The notes under the pieces were generated by a model. It was not told the DNA's origin. It saw only the letters and a list, made by a program, of their open reading frames with translations, and searched no databases. The position numbers were made by a program, and so were the translations under genes. Positions 21,325 to 33,024 of a stretch of 64,000 bases of DNA are shown in pieces. Origin of the DNA: Nepenthes gracilis (lineage: Eukaryota; Streptophyta; Magnoliopsida; Caryophyllales; Nepenthaceae); the NCBI GenBank assembly GCA_033239525.1, contig BSYO01000022.1:11232923-11296922 (forward strand), written 5' to 3'. Position 1 is the first letter of the stretch. The number at the start of each line of letters is the position of its first letter.

Positions 21325-22016
21325 TTATACGTATCTGAAATTTAGATTATCATCTGAATGAATTTAGGTTAAATTTTTAAACATTTTATCCATATCATAT
21401 ATACTATAATATCAAATAAGAGATTAAAAAATATGAGACTTACTTTTCAATATATTCTTCGATACTTAAATTAATTACTTTTTTAAAAAAATTAAAAATG
21501 GGTAAAGATTATGAAGATGCGAGAGAGTAAAAAATAGAGGAATTTGCTCCGTAATTTATAAATGATAAAGTGATAAGAGGGTTAAAACTTTATACTTATT
21601 TTTTGATTTATGTTCCCATTTTTAAGCAACATTGGCATACTTATAACCATATTATTAGTTAATAGCAATTTTCTGAAGATGAATATTTATAAGCACAATT
21701 TGAATAGTTATACTAGTTAAAATCAAATAGTTCAATCATCTAACATACTCTGAGTGAGAGATTTTTTATGGACAATTAGCTAGACGGTAATGCTGAACGT
21801 TTGGATTCAATTAAGAGTTTCTTGCCTGGGTTAACTGTAGAGTGTATTAACTACTTGCTTGACTTAATTGCTCAATTAAATTAGCCTATCTACTCATCTA
21901 ACTGCATGATGTGATTAACTGCTCAATTTGATTAATTATCTGGTTGATTATTCAACCTTATGACTAATCATGTCTATGCCATAGGGGGGTTTGGTATTAC
22001 TTATACATATGTAACA
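21325..22016 (-). repeat. Element C 3' LTR
   Basis: It aligns with 27981-28739 over most of its length (for example CTGAAATTTAGATTAT against CTGAAATTTAAATTATG, and CAACTGTA...GTTAAC blocks). The inner end is GTAACA at 22016, opposite CTAACA at 28739. The outer end has lost its TG/CA dinucleotide. Confidence 0.65.
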
Positions 22017-22649
22017 TCCCTAAAGTTTAATAGGCCGGATGACTATTTATAGTTGCGTTTTATTTGACCTCTACCCACCTAAAGCTTGACCTATCAAAAC
22101 GATATTGTATGCTTGTTTCTCAAGCTCCTGAGTTGTTTGAAAATTTGAGTGTGTAACTATACTTGAAGTTATTTGGTTTCATTAAATTTACACTATGATT
22201 ACTCATTTGAGTCTATGTGTTTAACAGATAGGGTGTCAAAACTAATTATTTAACTTAGAATCAATCGTGATTATATGATCAATAACACGTATACAAACAA
22301 ATTTATAGAAATTAAATTAAAAATTAATTTTATTGATGACATGTAAAATTATTTACATCATATAATTACTTTAAAGTAAGGGACATGGCATACCTCTAAA
22401 TTTTTAGGTTAACCTCTTATTTGATTATATTTTTTGAAGTAAAGGGTGTATCATATGCATGGGATTAACTTTCCATTTTAGATATGTAACTTGTAGATCT
22501 CATTATAAAGGATTGTTAATATTAAGAATGATTCTATCTAGATTAGAGAAAACTTATTCATGTGTGCATGTTTCCCTGTTGCCTTGATATTTCTTAACAC
22601 CAAATTGCCTATTTTGAATGTTCATACATTTACTTTTTTGTTATAATAT

Positions 22650-23420
22650 TGAATAATTCTTTATTGCTAGGTTGTCGTATAGATGTGGGCTACTTCCCTA
22701 ACTTCAACCAGGAGATCAAATTTTTATCTAAAGAGCAGAGAATTTTGATCTAGAATGGAATTTTTCACCCTATAGCTCAATAGTTCTATTTTCATTAGAT
22801 TACTACTTATATTTCGTAACACGAATTGAAAGATATTTTCCTAGTGGGTTATCTTGGAGTTCCTCGATAGGTCCAAAGTACAAATAGGAGTTTATCTACC
22901 TAAATATCTCAGTTTTGTATAATTTAGTCTTTAAACTATTAATTATTATTTGATTCATTAGCTCTACCTGTCCATTTTTTTTTGTGAGTATAAGATTGAT
23001 GCATGAACCAATCAAATACCCAAGACTTTATAATATTTCATGAACCTTTTTTGTTAGAATTGAGTACTATTATTAACTATCATAACCGTTGGTATCCCAA
23101 AATCTATAGATAATACTTCAATGCACAAATTTTGTTGCATTTTGCTCTTAATCTTTGATAAAGATGAGGCTTCTATCCATTTCATGAATTGGTCAACTAC
23201 GATAATAATAAACTTTTTTTTGACTTATTGTTAGAGGAAACAGATCTAACATGTCCTATTCCTATTATGCAAATCGTTAGGAGGCCTGTAAAGCTTAAAA
23301 TTCTATATGGGTTGCTTAGAAATACTACCATAATTTGACAAATCTCATACTCTTCGACAAATTCTATTATACCTTTCTTCATAGTTGGTCAATAAAAGCT
23401 TCATCTCATAATTTTAAAAA
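22650..23420 (-). pseudogene. Integrase remnant of element C
   Basis: Minus-strand translation around 23160-23220 gives FIIIVVDQFMKWIEASSLSKI, the counterpart of the GIDYFTKWVETAPLAEI core of element B with the first catalytic Asp. Flanking sequence is recognisable only in short pieces, and stops occur in every frame. Integrase would insert the DNA copy; this one is dead. Confidence 0.6.
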
Positions 23421-23837
23421 TCAAATTCTTTTCTCTAATATGCACTCCATATATGTCAAGATATACTTCTCTAAGAATATAATCAACTTCTATTTGAGTC
23501 AAGTTATGCATATAAGGTTCCAAATAATCCCTTTTATATACTCATCCATCAACTATAGTGTACCAGCCAACAGATAGATTTATCTAAGTTGTCTCATTGG
23601 ATACTTGGAAAACTTTATCGTGTTCCTTAATACTTGGTTTCTAGAGTAGTTCTTGTATATCCCGAACATGTTGTTCTGGACAATTAGATGCTGCCATCTT
23701 GAAAAAACTATTGGATTTCCAATTAATTTTCTTAGGGATATGATAATCTCAAAATTATTGAGGCATGACAAGAGATTTTGGACCTTACGAAGGTATTTAG
23801 CTAGCTCTAGATTGGTTACTTCAAATTTAGCAAATAT

Positions 23838-24140
23838 TTAATTGGCTTCTAATTTGAAATCAGTTAAGTTCCTGACTAAACACATTTTGGCTGGCTTCAA
23901 CAATTTTGGCAAAGCTTCATACTTGGCCATATTGTTAGTGGTTGGGGACTTGGATGCAATCGAATATTTTATCTCGATTCCATCATGTGAATTTAACATT
24001 ATCCTAGCTCTACTACCTGTCTGGGGATATACTGTGCCCACATGCAATGCCCGCATGGGTGGCGATACATCTAGTGAACCCCACAAAGATTCAGTTTTTT
24101 ATTCTAAGATTGGGGTCATTTTTTTGATAATAAGTTCGCA
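23838..24140 (-). pseudogene. Archaeal-type RNase H remnant of element C
   Basis: The open piece 24086-23838 includes SHDGIEIKYSIASKSPTTNN-type sequence followed by MAKYEALPKLLKPAKM, which aligns with TPDGFEVKY...ATNNITEYKSLLAEL in element B. This second RNase H supports placing C in the Tat lineage. No complete domain remains. Confidence 0.6.
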
Positions 24141-24479
24141 TGGACTTAACGTTTTATCAAAGGTGAAGCCCAAAATTCTATATTGAACTCACCAAACATA
24201 ATTAACAATTTGATTAACAGTCTGAATAATTTTGGCTTTTATAAAATCCTTTTCAAATATTGATCTATTAGGACAATAATTTTATGGGTATGAAAATATG
24301 GTGAGAGTTTTCTAGCAGTAAAAACTAAAGTTAAAATAGCCTTATTTGTTCATGCATACTGAGTCTCCTTATCTACTAAGATCTTGCTGACATAGCATAT
24401 TGGTTACTATACTCTTGATCCTTTTGTGACTAGAACAATACTCAAAGTTGTTTTTGAAATGGTTAGGTAAAGATATAAT

Positions 24480-25553
24480 TCCTCAACCTCCTTAGGATGA
24501 GTTAATAAAGGTGGATGCATTAAATATTCTTTTAAATCTTAAAAATTTATTGGCACTCATCCGTCTAATAGAAGTCGTCTGCCTTTGTCCCCTCTTAATG
24601 CATTTAAAAATAGCAAATATTTTTGGTTAGTTTTTCTATAAATCAGGATAAGGTCATAAGCCTCCTGATTAGCATTTAGATATTTTTTATAATCTGAGGT
24701 GGTTCTATATCCATTATTGCTCTAAACTTCTTTGGCCTAGCCTCTATCCCACATTGTGAGACTATTAAATTGAAGAACTTCCTTGAAGTTTCCATGGAGA
24801 TACACATGGTTGGCTTTAATTTTATCCGGTATATCCTGAGTATATCAAATATCTTTGCTAGATCTCTAATATAGTCATTGGCAAGTATGCTTTTGATAAG
24901 TATGCCATCAACTTATACATTTATTTCTTCAGGTCTATTATTCAAATATTATATTTATCATTCTCTAGTATGTTGTTCTAATGTTCTTTAAATAGAAAGG
25001 TAATAATTTATAGTAATAAGTTTCCTCATCTGCCATAAATGAGGTCATATTTTCATCTTCTGGATTCATTTGAACTTGATTATATATTGAATAAGCACAC
25101 ATGAAGTTTAGCAGTTGGTGTTTGGGCAATAAATCTACCAAGTAATTGATCCTCAAGAGAGGAAATTGTCTTTTGTATATGTCTTATTCATATGTATGAA
25201 GTCGACATACATACTCCATATCCTATTACTCTTTTTTATAAGGATTACATTGGATAGCCAATTTGGATAACAGACAATTCTAATGAATCTAGTATCAGTT
25301 AATCTCTTGACTTGTTCTCGAATTGCTATGAGTTTTTTTATAGATCAATTTCACCTTTTTTATTTGATTGGTTACTTCTAGATATGAGACTTAACTTATA
25401 AACTATCATTTCTATCGAAATACCTATCATATTTGTCAGTGTCCATGTAAAAATGTTTGCATTACTCAACAAGAACTTTATTAATTTTTGTTTCAATTCT
25501 TGATCCAGCGAAGACCCAATCTTAACATAATTTTCTAGGTCTGCCAAATTCAA
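24480..25553 (-). pseudogene. Reverse transcriptase remnant of element C
   Basis: The first piece (25553-25338) carries VKIGSSLDQELKQKLIKFLL and IFTWTLTNMIGIS, matching the FAWTPVDMPGI region of B. The next (25156-24965) has YSIYNQVQMNPEDENMTSFM and EETYYYKLLPFYLKN. The catalytic YVDD is now stop-V-D-G (24904-24915), so the active site is destroyed. An RNase H part follows toward 24400. Several stops separate the pieces. Confidence 0.7.
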
Positions 25554-25559
25554 ATGAAT

Positions 25560-26200
25560 TTAAAGTAGTAATTCCCTGAGTTTAACTTGTTGAACAAAGG
25601 CCTCATCCTGAATATCAAATTCTTCTATTGGTTGTAAAGAAGTCGGGCCATTAATGTGTGTTAAGTAACAATTTCGTCGTGTGACTCGGTCTCCTTTAAC
25701 TTTTTCAATCCTAAATGTAGTAAAAAACATTATTTTAAGATGCAAGATGAAGGTGACAACTTCAAATATTATTGGGCACGATTGGCTTAGTATAACATCA
25801 TAAATTGAGAGAATACCTAGTACTAGAAAAAGTTAACCAATGGGAAATTGTCTGTAAATGTGTTCCCATCATAATTGTAGATGCATGATTCCCTTTATTT
25901 GGATTGGTTCATTATCTGGTCCACATAGTGATCCATTCAATGGGTTTTTGGTTAACAGTCGCCCAGGCTTGGTCATTTTTATTACTCTTAAGTTCTGATT
26001 CAACTAACGCATTGAAATAGAGATTATTTCTTAAGTGTTTATTATTAATAAAGATTTATTTTATCTGGTAGTCTTAAACTTCATTTAAAACAAGTATACT
26101 TATAATAAGATGATCAAAATAGGGAGAGATTACATGTGTTATATTATCATTACTAAAGCTAATGACATATTTCTCTACCACTAATTTCTATTTCTTGCTA
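25560..26200 (-). pseudogene. Protease-region remnant of element C
   Basis: The piece 25745-25560 reads HLKIMFFTTFRIEKVKGDRVTR and then NCYLTHI. It matches HLKIKFPTACGIGEVLGDQITR in element B, just after its protease. The catalytic part, expected near 25900-26200, is too decayed to place. Confidence 0.5.
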
Positions 26201-26388
26201 GAGTAAGCTTTTTTACGATAATCTTGAGTTGTTGGTCTAGTAAGTCTTGTGGATACTGTGTTGGTTACCCTAGCACTACTCGATTTCATGGTTGATTAGG
26301 CAGCTTTACTAGCGGCAGACCCAAGATTTTACAAATATTTTTTGAGATATCCCTTTTGTATAATAGCCTTAATCTCTTTCTGAAATAT

Positions 26389-26760
26389 CTAGTAGTCTTT
26401 AATGTTATGTCCTGAAGATCGATAGCAGAAGTAATATTTTAATTGGTCTCCTTTGTCCAAGTTATTGACCAATTTGGGACGCCTTAGAAACTTTTCATTA
26501 TGAATTTGTATCAAAACATTCATTCGAGTGTTAGTGAGGGACATAAGATATAGCGGCTTGTATTTTTCATGAATAGCTAACTCAATCCTCTGTTGCTTTT
26601 GATGATCTTGAGTGGACAGATTACCACCATTTCTCTTCTTTACTTCACCATTTGATCTCAGGTGATGCTCATAATTTGAGCGTTCTGGACATTTGGCTTC
26701 ATTGGCCTTCTCCCCAGCAATATAGGCTCGAGTAATTGCCTCTACCTCCAAAAATTCTTG
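26389..26760 (-). pseudogene. gag remnant of element C
   Basis: A 120-residue open stretch includes AITRAYIAGEKANEAKCPER, NVLIQIHNEKFLRRPKL and LKYYFCYRSSGHNIKDY. The last two correspond to the pre-knuckle and zinc-knuckle region of Gag in elements A (FLRWPKPL; CHYHCSRGHDTEDC) and B. The knuckle has partly lost its Cys residues. Upstream Gag sequence (to about 27900) is decayed. Confidence 0.65.
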
Positions 26761-27962
26761 GGGTCATGCTGAACCAAAGACTTAAAAAAGGTCATCTGAT
26801 TGGATTGTAACCATAAACACATTTAACTTTACCTTATCAGTGAGTTTCGAAATACTTTTTGACCTCGACATTAAATCTGGCAAGAAAAAGCTTTTAGCTC
26901 ACATCGGAAGCTTGTCTAATTTTGACAAAGTACTAAGGTCATATATCTTCCCTTCGACTGGAGCTAAAGTGAGATAGGAACTAATCTACTTATTCATAAA
27001 AAGTTGGAATTGAATTTTGTTTAAGCCTGTAGATCCAAATTCTTATTTCTCCCTTTAAGAATAAAGGTAAATAGAGGTAAAGCACAGCGTCCTCAAGATT
27101 TTAGAAGTCGAGTAGCGTGTAAAAGTAGTTTAAATGATCCATTGGTTCAATACTTTCATCATATGCCTCCAATATCGATATTTTGAATATATGAGAAAGT
27201 CAATATCTCTTTATTTCTGACATGAACTGTGTTTAACCCAATTAGGTTATTTGTCCGACAGTGCTTCCTTAAAAAATTTATTTCTCTATTTTTTAATTTG
27301 TTCCTCCACTTTAGTGGTGGAGGAAATTTTTTTTTTTCTTTTTTTTTTTTTTTTGCATTGAGGAATATCCTTAACATTGAATGATTAACAAATATACCTT
27401 ATTTCTATTAGGCTAGGAGGGTTTGGGAATGCTACTATACGACCTTTCATCTCGAACACAATGACGTCCTAAATCTTGGGTATACTAAAGATTCCGTCTC
27501 TTAGGACTACCATTTGTGACCTTGAAATTTAAATGTCCTTTGAGTCAAGAAAGAATCACATGGTTGTGCACCTTGGGAGCCATGGGCATCTTTGACTGAG
27601 AGTGGTTTCCCCTTGAGGCAATTTTCATTCCATTTGACCTCCTTGTTGAGGTTGATATTTGTAGCAAGAGGATCTCAACCCTTCGAATTTGGCTATCAGC
27701 TTTGTCCCATAAAAATTTTAACATTTTTAATATACATTGCATTTGAGATGCCAAGGCTGATATCCAGAATGGATGGCAAGTGAGCACTCTCATGACTACC
27801 TTCATTTGGGAGGATTCTACTAGGGGTAACATTCTTTGATTGCTAGCTCTATTCTCTATGTGCCATTATGTTCTCCATGTTTTTAGATTTATCGTAGAGT
27901 GTGAGCTAATGGCATTCTTGAATAAGTGTGCTCACGGTAGGAACAAGAGGTTTGACTGTGAT

Positions 27963-27980
27963 TTCTATAGATGGCATCAA
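27963..27980 (-). other. Element C primer-binding site
   Basis: TTGATGCCATCTATAGAA on the minus strand follows the LTR end ...TATATCA and matches TTGACGCCGTCTGTGGGA of element A with C-to-T and G-to-A type changes. Confidence 0.6.
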
Positions 27981-28739
27981 TGATATATACCTGAAATTTA
28001 AATTATGATTCAAATAAATTCAGATTAAACTTTTAAATATTCTATCTAGATTCTACATATAACAATGTCAAATAAGATACCAATACGAGATTTATTTTTT
28101 GATATATCCTCTGACGTTTAAGTCAATTACTTTTTTTAAAAAATTAGATTTATTTTTTGACAACTATCTTTATGTTTAGGGAAAGCAGGCAATTTATAGT
28201 TATATTATCAGTTAATAGGAATTTTCTAAAAAAAAATAATTAATCATGATCTTAGTGGATATGCCAATTGAGAACTTAATTCAACCATCTAATATTCTTT
28301 GAGTGGGAGGTTTTCCAGTGATAGTCTATTTGATGGTAATGTTGAGCATTTGGATTTAATTAGGAGTTTTTTATTTGGATCAACTGTAAGGTTATGTTAA
28401 CTATTTATTTGGATTAATCGCTCGATTAAGTTAATCTATTAGTTTATCTAACAGTTCAATATGATTAATTATTTTGTCAAATTAATCATCCAATTAATTA
28501 TTCAAATATTTAGCATTTCAAATCTTCCATTCCATTTTTTTCATTTTTATTCAGCTACTTGGACATTTGGTCATTTGGCCACTTGGCTATTCAGTCAAGA
28601 CATTTTTATTCTAGGCTTGATTTTATTATTTAAACTTGGGGCTAATGATTGGTTGATTCTTTTTTGTTTATGGATTTATTACTTATGGGTCCATTACATT
28701 AATCAGTTAGGTTAGCCTTATTTTAGGCGGTACCTAACA
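27981..28739 (-). repeat. Element C 5' LTR (759 bp)
   Basis: In element orientation it begins TGTTAGG at 28739 and ends ATATCA at 27981. It shares long blocks with 21325-22016 in the same order. Confidence 0.7.
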
Positions 28740-30769
28740 CAATAATATTAAATATATATTTTAGATTTTTATATTAAATCTGTATCGTGTAATACCAAAA
28801 TACCATGAGTTTTTGCCATTGAGATATCTGATTTATTTAAGGTTCAATTATGAGATTTATTTATAGCACATGGCCATTTTGAGGTTCAAAATTAATAGCC
28901 AAATGGGACATATCAAGCATAAGACATGCTTCATTATGAGCATAGTGTGGGTGAATTCTTCAATTAGATAAAGTTTGGCTTCATTAAAGAAGAAAAAAGG
29001 ACGTTTCTTCTTCTTCTTTTCTTTTCTTTTTTTTTTTTTTTTTTTGCATTTTAGTGATGGAAATTATTTGAAGGTAAGCCATCAATAGTATTATAAAAAT
29101 AATTTATGAATATTTTCTAATAATACTTTTTATTAAGATGAATGGCATTTGCATCAAATCTTCTCCATTATTCTCTGTCTTAATCCTTGAGAATAGCACC
29201 CAACCTTATATGTATTCTCTGTCTACTATCTACTTTCTTACTATTATATAATAAATGATAATATAATACTGATATAATTATATTATTTTAATTAATTTTT
29301 ATTTATAATTTATATATTAATATAATTATTTCATAACTCAATTATTAATTATGGCATGTAATTTTTTAAATTTTAGTAGTGATGGATATGATCAAATTAT
29401 TTCGATACTCTCAACTGGTTACACCATATACGCATACTGAAAATGATTTTAAAATATCAGAATTACAACCTACCCCAAAATATCACTACTATTCATTTTA
29501 GTTTTGACCACTCATAAAAAATGTTCTAATACTATATGGCAATATTTTAAAATTAAATTAATTAAGGTTAGTTTGTAAAAAAACTAAATTAATTAACAGG
29601 CCATTTGTAAAAAAATATAAAGAAGATTATAATTATGAAAATTCTAAAAGTATCGGATACTTAATATAACAAATGAAAAAATATGAATGATAATGATTGT
29701 TCTCAATTCAAATTAAATTAAAATTTTTAGATGATATAAGGTCAGACGTTTTTCTGTATGATTTTAAACTAAATTGAGAAGAATTTACAAAATATATAAT
29801 TCACTTAAAAGAGTTATTTGTTTTATGGTAGAAGGTTAGTAGATTAAAAAGTACATGTAAAAGTTCTTTTAACCCACTCATATAAAAATAAGTTCCTATA
29901 TTATTAAAGGTGATGCTATCCGACTTTTTTTAATAATTTAAATAATAAATAATTTTAAAATTAATATAAATAAAATTTAATATTTTTAACTAATGATATA
30001 TAGTCATTAGATAATAATTTATCTTATATTTATATTACCATATACCAAGTTTTTAAAAATTAAAAATTTAAAAAATATTGGTTTCAAAATTTTTGGACAT
30101 CCATATACAACTTTTGTAATTTCTAAAGAAATTAATCTATTATAAATAAATATAGAATATTTAATAAACTTTTTTATAACTTCTGATAATATTTTAAATA
30201 ATAATAATACTACTATTTTTATTTAAATCACATATTTTTAATTTTAAATAGCAAATTATTATATATTAAATATGTAATTATATTATTAACATTTGTGTCA
30301 AAAATATTTCATAATTTATTTCTCATTAAGTGAAATAATAAAATATATTATTTTTGTTTATTTTTCATTTTTGGGAATTAAAGTTCGTGACATTATACTG
30401 ATAAAAAAAACACAAGAATAAGAAGATAAAAATCGATTGTGCAACACGATGGAACTCTACTTATCAGATTTTAGATACTGAGAGGTGTCCCAAGATCCAA
30501 ATTATTGGATGAATTAGGGAGCCATAGGGGTCGAGTTTTCAATTGCAAGCGGATCCGATCTTCATCATTTTGAACTTAGATCTTACATACCACAACTTGA
30601 CAAATGAGAGGTTAAAAGATGATAGAATTTGCTCCCAAATAAATCATATAATACTTAAAATAGAAATATTTCTTAATTAAATAGAAAGTTAGAAAGATGA
30701 AAAAATAATATGTAGATACAAGTATTAGGGGATTGAGTATTTGTTGAAAGGTTAGACTTCGTCCCGTAT
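28740..30769. other. AT-rich intergenic DNA
   Basis: I see no gene. A T-rich run (29017-29045) and many A/T tracts are present. Bases 30420-30770 are slightly richer in GC, with no coding signal I can support. Confidence 0.55.
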
Positions 30770-32330
30770 GGTCAACGGGAGAGCGATTGAGAAAAAATTA
30801 CACTTGTGTGGGAGTGGCTTGGAGAGTCCTGGCTGCACTTGTTGGTGAGTGGCTATTAGGGAGAGGTGCACTCATCGGGAAGTGGCTTAGAGAAAGTAGG
30901 TCAAAATTAGGATGCCGGGTTCTTTGGATCGATTGCTTGATCATATATTGGATTATCGATTCCTCCAAAGAGATTTCAGAAGAAAGGATTCCCTCTTTCC
31001 TGTGGAGGAGGGGATGTACATGTAAATTGAGAGAATGGGCTAGCTGGCCTTGGGCTCCACAGCTCTGCAATGGTGAGTGGCCAACACCTTATGTTTGTAG
31101 TTGTGGGCTATAGATGCTACGATTCTGTACCTTTGGGGGAGCCGCCATTTTTCTTCCACACCTGGCAACATGCACCATCGGAATTCTTAGGGTGACAAGT
31201 TAGTGGCTATCACTGCGGATTTCTGCTCCTACAACCGTGAGGAACCACACGGTGATAGTCCTTGTTTGGATTCTTCTGCAAACTGGAATAGGCTGAGCTA
31301 TAGGAGTGGGTTGGTCCAATGGTCAATCTCAACGGCCCACATATTGTTGGACAGTTCTGGGTTGTGCTGCTAAGGCTCATCGGTGCAAACTTTGGATCTC
31401 AAGCTTAGAGGAGCTTTTGCAGGGCACTACTTCCTAGGCTAGTCTTCTCTCTGCAGGTTGGACTTTGGGTCGACCTGTGAGTTGTCGAACCCATCACTAG
31501 CCCTAATGCAGAGAGGTTTGAATTTTTAACCCCTAACATGTTCCTAATGGGATGCTTCCCTGTAAGCCTATATGTGTGTCCCTTCCCCAGGCGGGTTCCT
31601 TTCCCATGCATTCTGCAAATTTTTACTTTGTTCGGTAAGATTTGATTTTAATTTAATTCCCTACTGCGAGTAATTTTCTGGCGTCAACACAATGTCTTCG
31701 TCTAATGCCTGGTTGATTCATTTTACCAACTATAAATGGAGAGGCTCTCTATATCTGTGTCACAAATCATTACCTCTCTGCCAAGGAGTAGTTATACTTA
31801 GAGTTACCATAGAGCCTACGCAACCACAAGTTGGAATAAGAGGTAACTCTTCTTCAATGTTCGAAGCTGATGTCCGATGATGCATCTGAAATCTTCCTTG
31901 GTTACTCTTTTTTATGCAGGAAGCCACCTTGGAAAGGTAATTTTTGTTTTTCTTCTAGTCCTTCTTTTACACCTGTCCCAAAACCAGATCCACTACTTCC
32001 GAGCAAAATCCTCGGTTTTGGGCAGTAGCTCTTTGTCTTCCTCGTTGGCGTTAGGCTGGTCTTCTAGAAGCATGCTAAAGGGGGGCAGTTTTTGGATCTA
32101 GAGGAGGTGCTTCCTCCCCTCCTTGTCCATTTGTGAAACCCTACTCCTCTATGGCTTTGCTCCCGGCTCTGGGAAGACAGAGGATTCTTCTTTTTTGCTT
32201 TGCCTCCCGGTGAAAACAAGTACACTACTCCTTGTTTGAGCACGGAGGGCTTCCTCACTCTTCCTGCTGGACCTGCTGCTTGGGTCACTGCTCCATATAT
32301 TTTTATTTCCTTTCGAGTTATACGTTTGCT
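30770..32330. other. GC-richer island, unidentified
   Basis: This 1.5-kb stretch is clearly less AT-rich than its surroundings. It holds short open frames (30787-31113 plus; 31405-31611 minus; 32064-32288 minus) that match nothing I recognise. Splice-like signals occur (TTTTTATGCAG|GAAGCC at about 31910-31925). It lies just upstream of remnant D, where the 3' LTR of a minus-oriented Tat element would be expected, so a diverged LTR is one explanation. A gene fragment is another. Confidence 0.35.
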
Positions 32331-32775
32331 ATTGTAAACTTATACTTTATAAAATGAATTGATAAATGGAAATTTTCAAATATCTATTGCCTTCATTTTA
32401 TGGCTCCAATATTCTCGCTTATTTTGAATAATTGAAGCACTTCAATGTTATTTTTTATTTTATGATTTCTGACAATTTGACAACTTGGGCTATGGACAAC
32501 TTGGTCTTCTGACGATCTGACTTGCAATGACCTTATCTCGAACGCTTGGTGGGATATGAGTTAGCCGAATCAATCTTGAGCTTGTTAGGGCCACATGTTG
32601 TTAGCCTATTGTCTTAGAGAGGAGCGTGTCTGCGCATAATTACCTGCGTTGTGCTGCCGACTTGCCGATCCAAGCCTAGGGTCCTCAAGTTGTCAGTAGG
32701 CTGGGCAGGGAGGCGTAGTGTCAATCATCATATTTGACCTAGCAAACTAATGCATCGCAACACTCTACGGTGTGG

Positions 32776-32860
32776 GCACGTGTCGCGATCATTATGGAGA
32801 CACACCTCTTCAATATCCTCAAAAGATGTCGTTGTAGGGCCAAGGCATTGGCTATTTAAG
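32776..32860 (+). promoter_or_regulatory. Promoter region of accessory-gene remnant D
   Basis: CACGTGTCGCGATCATTATGG and ACACACCTCTT (32776-32810) match the conserved upstream blocks of elements A and B. TATTTAAG is at 32853-32860, about 95 bases before the ATG at 32955. Confidence 0.45.
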
Positions 32861-32954
32861 CACTATCCTACAACCATTTCTACACCTCTTCATTCTTCGA
32901 GTTCTTCTGCCCTAGTTCATCATCCTTTTCTCTCTAATTTACATTGCTTCTCAG

Positions 32955-33024
32955 ATGGCTCCTCGGGTCATCACTGATATTCCTTCCATCCTCACCGGTA
33001 GGTATAATACTGTCAGTGAAGGTA
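32955..33024 (+). pseudogene. Remnant D: start of a Tat accessory gene
   Basis: The frame opens MAPRVITDIPSILTG, which aligns with MAPGVRDIASTVT of element A and the AHSVLEITSVIT start of element B. It then runs into AT-rich DNA near 33025 with no further similarity, so only promoter and start survive. A GTAGGT just after ILTG could also be a splice donor, which leaves open that this is the first exon of a host gene. The shared upstream box makes the element origin more likely. Confidence 0.45.

Larger units (their letters stand above)
21325..28739 (-). mobile_element. Element C: decayed Tat-lineage Ty3/Gypsy retrotransposon
   Basis: Direct repeats at about 21325-22016 and 27981-28739 are its LTRs. 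On the minus strand the order is 5' LTR, PBS, gag, protease, RT, aRH, integrase, 3' LTR. Motifs are homologous to element B, but the sequence is far more AT-rich and full of stops. Only about 600 bases separate the integrase remnant from the 3' LTR, so it has no accessory gene. No matching target duplication was found, and the left boundary is uncertain by some bases. It lies about 100 bases from element B. Confidence 0.8.

Noticed and set aside
22000..22016. GGGGGGTTTGG near 21985 as a PPT for a plus-oriented element
   Set aside because: It lies within the element C LTR alignment, and the coding order of C is clearly minus-strand.
10357..28739. Possibility that the RT-bearing segments are endogenous pararetrovirus
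   Set aside because: Integrase, LTRs, PBS, PPT and target duplications identify Ty3/Gypsy elements; no coat or movement-protein motif was seen.
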